From contig CM048745.1 of the NCBI GenBank assembly GCA_026315105.1, positions 154,835,323 through 154,899,322 of the forward strand: a stretch of 64,000 nt of DNA, in the 5' to 3' direction. Shown in pieces: positions 11,408 through 21,764 of the stretch. The DNA is from Locusta migratoria (taxonomy: Eukaryota > Arthropoda > Insecta > Orthoptera > Acrididae). The translations under genes were made by a program, and so were the position numbers. The notes under the pieces are model-generated. The model searched no databases. It saw nothing but the letters and a program-made list of their open reading frames with translations, and was not told where the DNA came from. The stretch's first letter is position 1; the number at the start of each line of letters is the position of its first letter.

Positions 11408-12041
11408 CTCTACATCTACGTGGGATACTCTGCAAATCACATTTAAGTGCCTAGCAGAGGGTTCATCGAACCACCTTTATACTATTTATCTCCCAGTCCA
11501 TTCTCGAATAGCGCGTGGGAAGAAAGAACACGTAAATCTTTCCGTTCGAGCTGTGATTTCTCGTATTTTATTTCCATGTTCTTTTCTATCTATGTAAGTG
11601 GCAGTCAACAATATATTTTCGCATTCGGAGGAGAATGTTGGCGATTGGAGTTTTGTAAGTAGCCCACGCCGCAGCAATAAGCGCCGTTGTTGTGATGATT
11701 GCCATCCTATATCCTGTATGATTTCCGTAACGCTATCTCCCCTGTATAGTGATAATTCAAAACGAGCTGCCCTTCTTTTGACTCTTTCGACGTCCTCCGT
11801 CCAACCCACCTATAAGGATTCCACACTGGGCAGTAATACTCCAAAAAAAGGACGGACAAGCATAGTGTATGCAGTTTCTTTGGTAGTTCTGTTGCATCTT
11901 TTAAGGGTTCTGCCAATGAAACGCAGTCTCTGGTTCGCTTATTCCACGACATTATCTACGTGTTCTTTCCAGTTTAAATCTGAAGTAATAGTAATTCCTA
12001 GGTATTTTGTGGAGTTTACGGCCTTCACATTCGATTGATTC
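11408..12041 (-). mobile_element. CR1-like LINE, 3' fragment (minus strand)
   Basis: Read in reverse, the end of a reverse transcriptase: a stretch like the FIGRTLK repeat, then CPVWNPY, then ERVKRRAARF and the terminal IREITARTE.F..SFFPRAIREW. This matches the last third of the intact element at 33013-37238, but it is a different subfamily, closest to the fragment at 51463-51921. Frameshifts break it into two pieces (11707-11952 and 11486-11809). The 3' end has the GTAGATGTAGA tail typical of these elements (11408-11425). Confidence 0.8.
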
Positions 12042-12513
12042 GTATTCACTACGTTTACATGCAACACATCTTCCGGAAAACGAAAACCGATTTTCGTAAA
12101 CCGTTTTTCGCTGTCGTGTTTACATGTTATAGCCTGAATCGGATTTCCTAGCCCACTTAAATTGGCTGCTGAGTAACAGCTGATTCAGTTCCTGATTTAC
12201 TCAGCGCAATCGCTATTTTTCTTTACTTAAATACACATATTCATGCTCACTCTAATATTTATACTTTTATTTCATGTTAGAAACTGTCACTCTGTCCATA
12301 TGTGCCGAAAATTCTTATGAAGAAAACAAAAGTCTGACAAGCCAAGACTGCTTCAAAATTGGTTGAGTTTACATGGGCACGAAAATGGATTGTGGAACTG
12401 GAAAACCGTTTTACAGAAGTGGATTTCCAGAATCGATTTTGGAGTGTTTACATGACCAACCAAAAGCGGAATTGGGAAATCGGTTTACGAAATCCGGTTT
12501 TGGGAGTACATGC
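12042..12513. repeat. Low-copy inverted and direct repeats around gtttacatg
   Basis: The motif gtttacatg occurs four times, and aaaccgattttcgtaaaccg (12087-12106) recurs inverted as cggtttacgaaatccggttt (about 12480-12500). This may be a small fold-back element, possibly with its far end near catgtaaaccgg at 13242. It has no coding capacity. Confidence 0.4.
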
Positions 12514-12712
12514 CGTGGTGGAGAAGCCGAGCGGTCTAAGGCGCCTCGCTATGGAGCGCGCGGTTGCACGCCGTGGAGGTTCGAGTCCTCCCTGGGGCAT
12601 GGGTGGGTGTGTGTGTTTGTCCTTAGGTTAGTTTACCTACGTTTAAGTAGTTTGTAAGCTACGAACTGATAACCACGAAGTTTGGTGCGATAGATTTACA
12701 AACATTTGATTT
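12514..12712 (+). mobile_element. SINE type 2
   Basis: Head with AAGCCGAGCGG and GGTTCGAGTCC, and a body ending atttacaaacatttg. No clear target duplication was found. Confidence 0.85.
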
Positions 12713-12724
12713 GAGCAGAATATA

Positions 12725-12850
12725 TGACATCAACAGCTAATGGGCAAAGCTGAAAATGTGTATTCAGCCGGGACTTGAACCCGTGTCTCCTGCTTTGTAG
12801 GCAGTTGCGCTGACTACTACACCACTGGGGACACAATGACTACCGCACTT
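12725..12850 (-). mobile_element. tRNA-like SINE head or tRNA pseudogene, minus strand
   Basis: In reverse, 12768-12840 folds as a tRNA-like cloverleaf with B box GGTTCAAGTCC and anticodon loop CTACAAA. The acceptor ends do not pair well and a non-tRNA tail (tgaaaatgtgtattc) follows, so this is a SINE or pseudogene rather than a working tRNA. Confidence 0.5.
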
Positions 12851-13031
12851 GCAAGGTCTACCTAAGAACGCCTCTCGTCAGACACAAATTCCCGACTTTA
12901 CTCTGCCCAATTTAGCGCTCATTTTGGAGGTACCCGTCTCATCCCTTAAATATGTATTACAACCACAAAAAAAAACCATATCCAAATTTCTGAAAAATTG
13001 GAGAGTGACACTTCCTTAGGTTTACTTGTGG

Positions 13032-13236
13032 AGGCCGCGGTAGAGTAGCCGAGCGGTGTAAAGCACTTCGCTGCGGAGCGCACGGTTGCCCGCCGTGGAG
13101 GTTCGAGTCCTCCCTGGTGCATGTGTGTGTGTGTTTGTCCTTAGGTTAGTTTACCTAGGTTTAAGTAGTTTGTAAGCTACGGACTGATGACCACGCAGTT
13201 TGGTCCGATAGATTTACAAACATTTGAACATTTGAA
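13032..13236 (+). mobile_element. SINE type 2
   Basis: Complete head (TAGCCGAGCGG, GGTTCGAGTCC), short TG run and body ending catttgaacatttg. Confidence 0.88.
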
Positions 13237-13249
13237 GTCCATGTAAACC

Positions 13250-13690
13250 GGGTGACGGACTGCTGTGAGGCTTCGCCTCTAGGCGGTGTTGGTTTAGTGC
13301 AGTGGGCCTCTCACAGTAGACGTCACAATGCACGGCCTGCGAGGACAATGAGGTTGCGGAACAGAGAGCACTTCTAGCCGGGTGGCGGGCAGTGCAGAAG
13401 CGAAACACAGCAGATCAGTGGCCGGGGAACAGCGTAGCAGAGGCCAGGAATTAGCATAGCAGAGGCCGGGGAACAGCAGAGTAGAGGCCGGGGAACAGCA
13501 GAGCAGAGGGCAGGGAACAGCGTAGCAGAGCGGGCCGAGTGGTGCGTCGAGGCTCGGCGGCGGCGGCGGCTTGGTGCGGCTCCGCTATTGATCGCACAGA
13601 GCCGGCAGCGGCGGCAGCAGTAGCGGGGCCACGGCGCGGAACGGCCTAGCAGCAGCCGCTGTCGCGCCCACCGGCCCACACCACTGACGC
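13250..13690. repeat. GC-rich block with a degenerate tandem repeat of about 22 bases
   Basis: At 13418-13532 the unit ggccggggaacagcagagcaga is repeated about five times with changes. GCG/GGC-rich sequence follows to 13690. The minus-strand open frame across it (13374-13679) is arginine/alanine rich and follows from base composition. A CpG-rich promoter is possible but unproven. Confidence 0.5.
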
Positions 13691-13774
13691 ACTCCTCTCT
13701 CTACACTCCCCTACATCTACAAATATCCAGACATCTCGACCGATGAAGAGCACTGAAATATATTCAATGGTGAA

Positions 13775-13853
13775 GTTGGACCGGGATTCGAACCCGGATT
13801 TCCCGCTTCGGACCAGCGGTCGCCTTAACCGACAGTGCTATCTAGACACACTT
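13775..13853 (-). mobile_element. tRNA-like SINE head or pseudogene, minus strand
   Basis: In reverse it has TAGCACTGTCGG-type D-arm sequence and GGGTTCGAATCCCGG at the T arm. The anticodon loop (GGTCCGA) lacks U33, so it is not a working tRNA. This head type resembles abundant insect SINE heads. Confidence 0.5.
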
Positions 13854-14061
13854 CCCGTCCTGCTTCAAGTTCTCTCGCACACTATGACGCTATGTCTGAT
13901 GGAATAGGCACCGTACTGTAGAGCTAAGCTGTTGCCAACTTATTCATGGAGTTTTTCGAACAGCAGGCGCTGCAGACTGCCAGAAAGAAGCCAACTAATT
14001 GGTACCGATATGTTGACGACACCTTTGTAGTGTGGAGCCATGGTGAAGAGGAGTCTTCCTA

Positions 14062-14955
14062 TTGCATCTCAACAGCATTAATCAGAATATACAGTTCACG
14101 ATGGAGAAAGAGAGCAATGGCCAACTTAATTTCCTGGATGTATCGGTAATAAAACGAGAGGACGGAACTCTGGGCCATAAGGTATACAGAAAGAACACAC
14201 ATACTGATCGATACCTCCACAAGGAGTCAAACCATCATCCGAGGCAAAAAAGAGGTATTATTAAAACCTTGGTGGATAGAGCCAACAAAATTTATGAGCC
14301 AGTTTACTTGAAGGATGAACTACATCACTTACGGTCAGCCTTCAAGAAAAATGGATATGGTGCCAAGGAAATTGATCGAGCTCTCCATCAAAGAAGAGAA
14401 GAATCCAGAAGTTCTGAGCAGCGAAAACAATCTGGAAAAGTTTTTCTGCCGTACATTAGGAGGATTACCGATCGAATTGGGAAAGTTCTGGCCAAACATG
14501 GCGTCGAAACCATATACAGACCCACAAAAAAGATCAAAGAATATTTGAGATCACCAAAAGACGCACGTCATCCCCTAGCAACACCTGGGGTTTATAAAAT
14601 TCCTTGCAGCTGTGGTAAAGTATATATTGGTATAACAAAAAGAAGCGTCAATACTCGCATATCTGAACATAAAAGGAACTGTCGTCTGGGCCACATGGAA
14701 AAATCGGCAGTGGCTGAACATATTTTTCAAAAAGGAAATCATGAAATAAAATTTGACGAGACGATCGTTTTAGCTAGGACACCTCAGTACCATGCACGCA
14801 TGTATAGAGAAGCAATAGAGATTCACAAACACCAGAATAATTTCAATAGGAAAGAAGAAGGTCTGAAGTTAAATAAAATCTGGATGTCGACACTGCACCA
14901 ACAAAACGACAATCGATTATCTTTAATCGAGAATGACGACGTCATCCAGAGATAG
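14062..14955 (+). CDS. Penelope-like reverse transcriptase C-terminal part and GIY-YIG endonuclease
   Basis: A long frame of 297 codons. It contains the end of the reverse transcriptase (NGQLNFLDVSVIKR, then HKVYRKNTHTDRYLH..SNHHP), a basic linker, and a GIY-YIG nuclease (PGVYKIPCSCGKVYIGITKR, then R.SEHKRN), ending in the conserved REAIEIHKH..NFNRKEEGLKLNKIW. In this family the protein nicks DNA and copies its RNA at the target. The YVDD catalytic box lies upstream in another frame (13946-14060), so the copy cannot make an active polymerase. The first ATG is internal; the true start is lost by 5' truncation. Confidence 0.8.
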   Translation: MHLNSINQNIQFTMEKESNGQLNFLDVSVIKREDGTLGHKVYRKNTHTDRYLHKESNHHPRQKRGIIKTLVDRANKIYEPVYLKDELHHLRSAFKKNGYGAKEIDRALHQRREESRSSEQRKQSGKVFLPYIRRITDRIGKVLAKHGVETIYRPTKKIKEYLRSPKDARHPLATPGVYKIPCSCGKVYIGITKRSVNTRISEHKRNCRLGHMEKSAVAEHIFQKGNHEIKFDETIVLARTPQYHARMYREAIEIHKHQNNFNRKEEGLKLNKIWMSTLHQQNDNRLSLIENDDVIQR

Positions 14956-15049
14956 TTAGAAAGTCAGCATCACGTGACGTATGGTGGCGCCCTCTATGCC
15001 CTCTATAAATGCGAGAGACCCTCGGCCCTCAGTGGCAGTAGCCGGAAGA

Positions 15050-15094
15050 CCTTTGAAGATGTCTCCCGCAGTTGGAGACGAAACGTCGGGAGGT
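15050..15094 (+). ncRNA. Hammerhead-like ribozyme motif at the Penelope 3' end
   Basis: TTGAAGA-T, then stem II GTCTCC (15061-15066)/GGAGAC (15074-15079) with a 7-base loop, then GAA (15080-15082), palindromic ACGT (15083-15086) and C. All parts of a type I hammerhead with very short helix III are present, except that C3 is T. The partner copy at 32122-32158 has a different but equally perfect stem II (GTTCTC/GAGAAC), that is, compensatory changes. Confidence 0.65.
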
Positions 15095-15239
15095 AGTTTT
15101 ATATCTGGACCACGGCCCATCAGCCCGGAAGTTTTATCTGAAGACAACGCCGGCCGTGAAAGTTTACATTGTATGTACAGCTAAGAGTTTTCACAGACCA
15201 GCACAAAGGTGTCATGAACCACACGGCCAGCCTTTAGTA

Positions 15240-15397
15240 CAAAGAGAGTGATCATAAATCTATGTCTATAAATTTGTATGTCTGTTCGTTGTACGTTTGT
15301 CGCGTCTGAACCACAAGACATAAAGAGCTAAAATTTGTACAGTTACTAATGTCTACCCGGGGAAGGCTTTAGGTACTGTTTTATGGCGATCGGATAG

Positions 15398-15471
<74 letters not shown>

Positions 15472-15600
15472 GTGAATGTCTCTTCGGTGTACGCTTATCA
15501 CGTGCGAACGACGCAGAGACTAAAATATTTGTACAGTTAATAACTTATACCTGAGGAAGGTTTTACGGACCGTTTTATAGCGATCTGATAGATATTTAGT
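15240..15600. repeat. Two diverged tandem units of about 130 bases around a (TA)n microsatellite
   Basis: Unit 1 (about 15270-15400) and unit 2 (about 15472-15600) share landmarks: tgtacagtta, gaaggctttaggtactgttttatggcgatcgg-type sequence and agctattta. A TA run at about 15402-15466 lies between them, so the microsatellite probably grew at the junction. No gene. Confidence 0.6.
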
Positions 15601-16440
15601 AATTTGAAGAATATGATGCGAAATGCGGAACAATAATTACTCTTTGAAAATGGTTTTATTGGTTGCACTGTTGCTTGAGGGTTGATAATGATAAAAGGGT
15701 GGAGTATATAGTGATGAAAAGTTATCGACGTATATAAAATTCTACGTGTGTATGTGTGTTAATATTTCGCTCTGCAGCGAAAACTACAGAACGCAAACGA
15801 ACTTCTGTGTGTAATTGTTGTGCAAAGTCTCCCATTGAACATCATAGCAGTTCCATGCCGATAGCTATAAGGGGATGGAAGATATGGTGGTTGAAAGTCG
15901 TCCAATTATAAAAAAAATTCGGACTGAAGGCCAGCGATGACGTTAGTGACTCTATAGCAAGGAGGTTAGATACAGCGAAACGTGATGCCACAGTCTATAT
16001 CTTTGGTCTATGCGAGCTACAATTTCTTCAGCTTTTTCTCTGTAAGGATAAGCATACGAATAACGAAATATAAGAATAAATAAATGAAGCTGGAAAAAGA
16101 AATTTCTTTTAATACATCTCTCTAAAAAATATCGATTTGACGTTTCGCGCATTATCTATCATAATCAACCAACACGCAAGCGGAGCCGCGGATTTAAGCT
16201 AGTAATTCTTAAATTTCTGACGACTGATTCCAATCTAATTAGAAATGCCGATTCGTATGAAGTACTAAAAGTTAGGTCCTATTAATATTCAAGAAGTTGG
16301 TAAAATTAATAGGTAAAAAAACATATAAAACTAATTTTCCCCGACAATCTAAAATTACCGTTTGCTTGCCCGACCAGAGGACCATCGTCTTGTGGGGGCG
16401 AAATAATTTTCCGTGTCCTGTATTAATTAATATATTAAAT
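15601..16440. other. Unassigned AT-rich sequence
   Basis: No coding frame or recognised repeat. The end of this stretch (acacgcaagcggagccgcgg..ctagt, about 16170-16202) resembles the ends of a repeat class common in insects, but I cannot name it. Confidence 0.35.
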
Positions 16441-16444
16441 TGGC

Positions 16445-16797
16445 AAGATGGCGACCAGCCACAAAGGTTACCGGAGCCATTAGCTTCAAACCCGGAGAGC
16501 CAACGTCTTCGCGGAAGGACACTTCTGTACCCGCCGTCTTTGACGAGTTGCCGGCAAGACAGGCCGCCACCCTAGGAGGCGTGAAACCGGCCCTTGCGGG
16601 CTAGAACGAACTGTTAACTGTGCTCTGTTCAGGTTGGTAACACGTCACTAGTTTTGCCGGGGAAGAATCAGCGGTGCGATACTCGCGTTAACAAAACTGG
16701 CGTGAGCGACGTGGCCGCTCTCAGTTCGGCAGTTGCTTCAGGTGCTTGCAGTTCTTAGGAGGACAGGTCCGCGATCGCCTATTGTGCAGAAGCCGCC
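16445..16797 (+). promoter_or_regulatory. Candidate host promoter and 5' untranslated region
   Basis: A CpG-rich island in AT-rich surroundings. It includes aagatggcgac (about 16446), which fits a YY1-type start-site motif and would open an 11-codon upstream frame. It leads into a strong-context ATG at 16798. This is inference from composition and motif only. Confidence 0.3.
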
Positions 16798-16856
16798 ATG
16801 CTCAGTCTTGGTGATATTTCCTTGACCGACAGGAACTTCACAGTTCCACCGAGCAG
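16798..16856 (+). CDS. Candidate first coding exon of an unidentified host gene
   Basis: The ATG has the full consensus context gccgccATG. The frame (MLSLGDISLTDRNFTVPPSR) stays open until gagcag|gtattc, a plausible splice donor at 16856/16857. No following exon is recognised in the window, and I do not recognise the peptide. A chance ATG in a CpG-rich stretch is the alternative. Confidence 0.3.
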
Positions 16857-16859
16857 GTA

Positions 16860-17811
16860 TTCGCGATTAAACTGAAGTAATTGCATTCACTCGCGAGTTT
16901 AATAAATATGCAACGGTCTGCATATCGGGCGATAGGCGCGATGATTACTAAGATGCTTTTCCTTTAGTTTTTGTACCGCCCCTGTTTCGGGCTCAGTCCA
17001 CTGTTCTCATGACCAACGGAAATTTTCATGAAACTCAATACTCTCTCTTTCTCTCTCATTAAAGGCTGGTCGAACTATGTGAATGTTCTTTATTTTCGAT
17101 GTTTGCTCTCTATTATATGTCTTGTTCTGCAGCAAGAGTCAGTAACCGTTTAATAAGATGTAAAAGGCTATCTCGTAATTGTATTTGCTACTTTCAGAAT
17201 ACAAAGATTATTTCAATGAACTGCCTGACTTCTTGTCTGTATTCTTCCCCTGTTGCTATCATTTTTATTCATTTACAAAAACGGAAACGGTCTCAGCAAC
17301 AGAAGATTAACAGGTAGGTCACCTGTTAATTGGGAAGCGGAAGTCAGGCACATTGATTTAAGTCATAATCTCGTTTCCTTCTTCCCACAACTAACCATAG
17401 GAAAAGACAGGCGATACAGTATCAATAGGCGCCCTACAGGTAATTGACAATTTCTTTGTGGTTGCACAATACGCTCGATACTTTTCGGAAATATACAGGG
17501 GGCTCCTAAAGTATATGTCAAAAAGGAAACAGCAGGTAGAGGGCACCGAAAGAAGCAGATTTCGTCTAGGAATGCGTGGTCGGTAATAACAAGTTAGAGC
17601 GCCAGCGTGTACAGACGTATTGTGTCTGTCAAATCTGCTGAGAGGGTGCTTGAAGCCAAAGAGACGCCCTCGAAGCTAAGAGACCATAGTAGATAACAAG
17701 CTAAACGAACACATACAGGTTACGGAAAGTAACTAGCAAATAAGTAGGCTTGCGAAATGCACACGCCCTCAGCCATCGTCCCAAGTTAAAGGTTACAAAT
17801 TCAAATCAGAT
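16860..17811. other. Unassigned, possibly intronic
   Basis: AT-rich with pyrimidine-rich patches. No gene, SINE or ribozyme motif seen. Confidence 0.35.
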
Positions 17812-17980
17812 GTTCAAATGTTTGTTAAGTTTAAGTGACTTAACTACGGTATCATCAGTCCCTAAACTTACGAACTACTTATAAACTACCTTATACTAAA
17901 AACGACACAAACATCCATGCCCGAGGGGGGGAGGGGGGATTCGAACCCCCCGACAGGGAACAGCCTTGCGCATCGTAACA
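17812..17980 (-). mobile_element. SINE type 3, minus strand, head incomplete
   Basis: Body tgttcaaatgtttg..gactactt and B-box region ggattcgaaccccc, with the head sequence agggaacagccttgcgcatcg typical of type 3. The outer part of the head is lost. Confidence 0.75.
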
Positions 17981-18287
17981 TAGCGTTAAAGGTTTCCTTT
18001 CGGAAAATAAGCAAGTAACTCCATACGGCGTCTAGATGTTGTTGGCAGATATATTAGTACTTGGTTCCCAACAGGTACCTATGAACGTACGATGCAAAGG
18101 TGATACCAGTCCAAGGGATCTGCAATGTCAGTGGGCTCAGGAGGAGAGAGTGAGAGGGTAAATAAGGGAAAGTACTAGTCATCCCCCCCCCCCCCTCTAG
18201 AGACGGCCCATGGCGTGGCCACGAGACGTTACACATTGAAGATGGGAGAAAGTACTAGCAGCAGTGTTATTTGTTATTAAATTAACC

Positions 18288-18322
18288 GACCGGTTTCGGG
18301 GCTATATTCGCACCATATTCAG
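18288..18322 (-). ncRNA. Decayed hammerhead-like motif with ACCGGT helix III
   Basis: In reverse: CTGAATA..GCCCC-GAAACCGGTC. It keeps GAA, the ACCGGT palindrome and the cleavage-site C. The core is CTGAATA instead of CTGANGA and stem II is weak, so it is probably inactive. Same family as 24230-24271. Confidence 0.45.
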
Positions 18323-18715
18323 GCCCCGTTGTGTAACTGTCAGTAATAGCACATTTAAAAGGGGTGGCCGTTGACACCGGTAACCGTAAATTTCTTTGTC
18401 CTTTCAAAAGGACAAACTTTTATCAGTGTCAAGGCCCACCCCGCTCCAGCACATGCCCGTAGGCAGGGTAGGCCGGTATAACAGAATAGGGAGCGATCTA
18501 GGACGAAACTACCATAAGACTTTATTTCTGAGCAGAGTACAAGTGTGTCTCAACACACAGTACACCGAACAATGCCAACGACGGAATTCTGCTGCAGACG
18601 ACTCACGCAGATGGTAATAACGCCACCACATTTTCAACTACGACTACAATGGGCACACTTTCATTGTCAAATGCAAATAATTTTGCGTATATTATTTTAC
18701 TGACACGTCACCAGA
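18323..18715. other. Unassigned sequence
   Basis: No recognised gene. The 73-codon frame at 18396-18617 has no motif. Confidence 0.35.
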
Positions 18716-18717
18716 TG

Positions 18718-18760
18718 ATGGGCTATCCCCAAAAGATGTTGTGAAATTAAAATTAATAAT
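18718..18760 (+). ncRNA. Decayed hammerhead-like motif
   Basis: CACCAGATGAT-GGG-ctat-CCC then CAAAA..GTTGTG. It has the layout of the motif in the Penelope arms at 7.0 and 7.7 kb, but the GAAA box is mutated to AAAA. Confidence 0.35.
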
Positions 18761-18903
18761 CTACTTTCAACAACTGAGAGATTATTACAGCCACTTAAAA
18801 GCATTTATTTTTATATAAATGGATTCTTCCGTCGCTTCTTGGTAGAACGCTTCCATATTTAAGGTTGAAAAAACAAATAAACTGTTTTTGTTCTACTAAA
18901 TTT

Positions 18904-18954
18904 TGTTTATTTACTAACAAGTTTTCGGCTTATTAGGCCATCGTCAGGTAAACT
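18904..18954 (-). ncRNA. Hammerhead ribozyme, near-consensus
   Basis: In reverse: stem I GTTTAC pairs with GTAAAT; the core is CTGACGA (fits CTGANGA); stem II is GGC/GCC with a 7-base loop; then GAA, the near-palindrome AACTTGTT as helix III, and A as the cleavage-site base after TT. Every conserved core base is present. Stem I has five pairs plus one wobble. The short helix III suggests a form that works best as a dimer, as reported for Penelope and retrozyme hammerheads. Confidence 0.65.
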
Positions 18955-18960
18955 GTTGAC

Positions 18961-20352
18961 ATGCGTCGACAAAGACGCTATTGCTTGGTTCTCAAAGATG
19001 GTAAAACAAAGATACAATACACAGATTACTTGGTTTTTGGATATGACATTTGTTGGAATTACAAACAATATCTGTTGCCATGCAGAATTATGTTCACGTA
19101 ATCAGTGGCCTCCTTAATATTTTTACATTGTAATTTGCGAGTGAACAGGGTGAAACACTTTACATTTCAAATATTAATGAATTAAAAACTATGTTAACAT
19201 TATTGACACTGATTTATTTTTTATATTTTGGATAATAACGGTTGAATACTCCTCCCTACAAGGACTTTGTCAAAAAGCATGAAATATTGTTGGTGGATTT
19301 TCGGTTCATCTTGTAAAGTCTTCTTCACCATTGCTTCTTATAATCCGTGTCATTTTGTGATGTTGCGCGAGGAACTATCTCTCGTAAAATACGAATCAGG
19401 AAGTTTTTCACCTCTTTTTTTTTCCATACGTATACTATTTCCCGAGCAAAATGTTCTTTCTGGAAGCGACGTTCCAGCAACAGGGAAATCTCTGGTAATG
19501 GGCTATTTGCAGCGCACGGGCGCGTTCAGTTGGGTTAACAGTCGCTGCCATGGCAATCGCATCCACAGTCGCCGTGATGGCTTTTGGCGAGGCGTTTATC
19601 ACCGCCATACGCCGACGGCCGCTGGTTCGATATTCAATTACCAGCTCGCTGCCATCTCCGCCGCTGCGTTTCAAAAGTCCTCCTTCCCGAACTTCAAACG
19701 CAATCCGGCGACCCGGCGAGTCGAAGGGTATAATAAACACTTTTATGGATACGGGTGAGACAAAACGCCCGCGCCGGTATAGCCCGTCCGTTTAGCGACG
19801 TTGGGCATAAAATGAAACAGCGTCCTCGGTTTACTCTTTCTAAATGAACCTGAGTTAATGAAAACTCAGTTTTCTGTTTACACGGCAGTATAGAGCAGTA
19901 CAGAATAGCTTCCTAAACTCAGAGCGTTTTATGTTGCCGACGGAGGATCGTTTACGGCAAATTGTTTTCAGCGTCTGTATTTGTTTCACGTAGTCTCAAA
20001 TAACTTCTTTATTGGCGCATGATTGCGCTGCTGATGAATACTTCTGTAGTGTCACAGGTACGTAGTATCTGGTACATAGCTGCATTCTTTTGGCACATTT
20101 TATAGGTGTCAGAAATCTGTAAAGAACAAGGTGACAATTCACCAGTTTCGCAAACATATGGACCTGATATCAGACACAAGTAACTCAATAACATCACCTT
20201 TACCATCGAAACAGATTTTATGTCTTCTTATAGTGACATTCTAACGTTGTGTTTAGATGCAAAACTGGAGTACATAGCGTCATGAAATTCTTTGCTGCAT
20301 ACATACTTCGTCAAGGGTGTTGTAGACTAGGGTGACCAGACGTCCCTTAATT
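18961..20352. other. Unassigned; contains a GC-rich patch
   Basis: At about 19440-19810 GC rises and overlapping frames of 80-160 codons appear on both strands (for example 19267-19758 plus). None has a recognisable motif, and both strands being open suggests composition rather than coding. The rest is AT-rich and featureless. Confidence 0.35.
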
Positions 20353-20530
20353 ATGTTTGTAAGGCTTAAGGGACTTAACTGCGGGGTCATCAGTCCCTAA
20401 ACTGACAGACTATTTATGAACTCATACTAAAGACAGCACTAACATCCATGCCCGAGGGGGGATTCGAACCCCCGACGGCGGACTGCCGCGGGCACCGCAA
20501 CACGGCGCTCTAGCACGCGCGGCTTAGCCT
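20353..20530 (-). mobile_element. SINE type 3, minus strand
   Basis: Body tgtttgtaagg..agtccctaaact and B-box region ggattcgaacccc, with head gcaccgcaacacggcgctctagc. The far 3' end is truncated. Confidence 0.75.
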
Positions 20531-21493
20531 AAGTGTTCCGTTATCTCGCCAACAAAATAAGTACGGGACGTATTTTGTCCCTTTTTTGTTAACCGTCCTG
20601 TATTTTTGGTGTTTTTAACTAACATGTACTATAATAAAACGGAGGACTCGTTATGTGATTTTAGCCAAAGGATAAAGAAAAGCACACTTTTTCATTTAAG
20701 CAAAATGTACGAGGAACGACTTATGTTTTATTTGGTACTATATAACACTTTACATGCCGCACAGTTGTGCATTCGTTATTGTTTCAGGACATATAATTTA
20801 GATCTGTCGTTTTAAGCCATTGAGAGTCACCAGCTGAGTTACTTTTTCATATAGATACCAAAATGAATGTGTATTTTATCAATAGAATTAAGGCGAATTT
20901 TCATTTCCGAAATGACGACAGAAAAACGAGATATTATTTTCACGTTGAATAAAAGTACCCTACTTTTGCAGTCGACAATGCAGGTCAGTTTTAGGTTGTC
21001 CACCACGCATGGCCTAGCTCTTGAGGGCAAAACGTCGTCATAAAGTATACTGTCTTTTGTTCCAAAACGTAAGAATAATGTAATCGTAAATGAAGGAAGT
21101 TTAAATGTTTGTGAAGCGGAAAAAGCACAAATTTTGAAACACTGTCACGGTGAAAAGTATGTTTCAATTTATTTTATGTCGTGATATCTCTTGCAAAAAT
21201 TTGCAGCTCGTAGTTACCTTTACACAGGGTTATTCTTTATTTATGTATTTTTTTTTTTTTTTATAGAAAATCTGCACGCTTGTTGCAACATGCAGCCAAC
21301 TTCTCATATGTCGCTATCACTTAATTTGTCGCTGAGAGGTCGGTAATAATTAGCTCGAATTGCAAACAAACCTACGAAAAGTTATTGTAAAGTAAAGTGA
21401 AATAGTGTTACGTACGTTAAAAACTTCAAACTGAAAGTCCGAATTACGCGAGGAAACTTAATAACAGCATATTCGAGGGTGTTTGAAACGTAT
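20531..21493. other. Unassigned AT-rich sequence
   Basis: Nothing recognised apart from poly-T runs (about 21247-21261) and short random frames. Confidence 0.4.
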
Positions 21494-21761
21494 GGTTCCT
21501 TGGTGTAACGGTTAGCACTCTGGACTCTGAATCCAGGCCGGCCGCGGTGGCCGAGGGGACTGAGGCGCTTCAGTCACGGTCTGCCGGCCACTACGGTCGG
21601 GGGTTCGAATCCCCCCTCGGGCATGGATATTTGTGCCGACCTAGTTCATAAGTAGTTTGTAAGTTTAGGGACTGATGACCCCGTAGTTAAGTCCCATAAG
21701 CTTTACAAACATTTGAACATTTTTCTGAATCCAGCGATCCCAGTTCGAATCTCGGTGGAAC
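21494..21761 (+). pseudogene. tRNA-Gln (CTG) gene split by a SINE
   Basis: 21494-21536 is the 5' part: acceptor GGTTCCT, D arm TGGTGTAACGGTTAGCA, anticodon stem and loop GGACTCTGAATCC with CTG. It is followed by a SINE, then 21725-21761: anticodon-stem remainder, variable loop, T arm AGTTCGAATCT and acceptor GGAACC. Without the insert and one copy of the duplication it reads as a near-standard tRNA-Gln. Two differences (position 7 T; a mismatch in the T stem) hint that it may already have been diverged. The insert lies on the 3' side of the anticodon loop, so no functional tRNA can be made. Confidence 0.8.
21537..21724 (+). mobile_element. SINE type 1 inserted in tRNA-Gln
   Basis: Complete type 1 SINE. 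The target duplication is tctgaatccag (21526-21536 and 21724-21734), that is, the tRNA anticodon-arm sequence. Confidence 0.9.
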
Positions 21762-21764
21762 CTT

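Larger units (their letters stand above)
13925..15136 (+). mobile_element. Penelope-like element, 5'-truncated, with GIY-YIG endonuclease
   Basis: Starts inside the reverse transcriptase (FMEFFEQQALQ..RKKPTNWYRYVDDTF, with the YVDD box) and runs through the linker and GIY-YIG nuclease to a 3' non-coding end with a hammerhead-like motif. A frameshift near 14050-14062 separates the YVDD part (from 13946) from the rest (14062-14955). A second copy of the same subfamily is interrupted at 32060-37575. Confidence 0.85.

Noticed and set aside
15402..15466. TA-rich stretch as an origin or AT-rich promoter
   Set aside because: A simple TA microsatellite between two diverged repeat units; nothing else supports a function.
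16170..16205. Helitron end (gccgcgg..ctagt)
   Set aside because: No hairpin plus CTRR end in the right place and no matching start was found.
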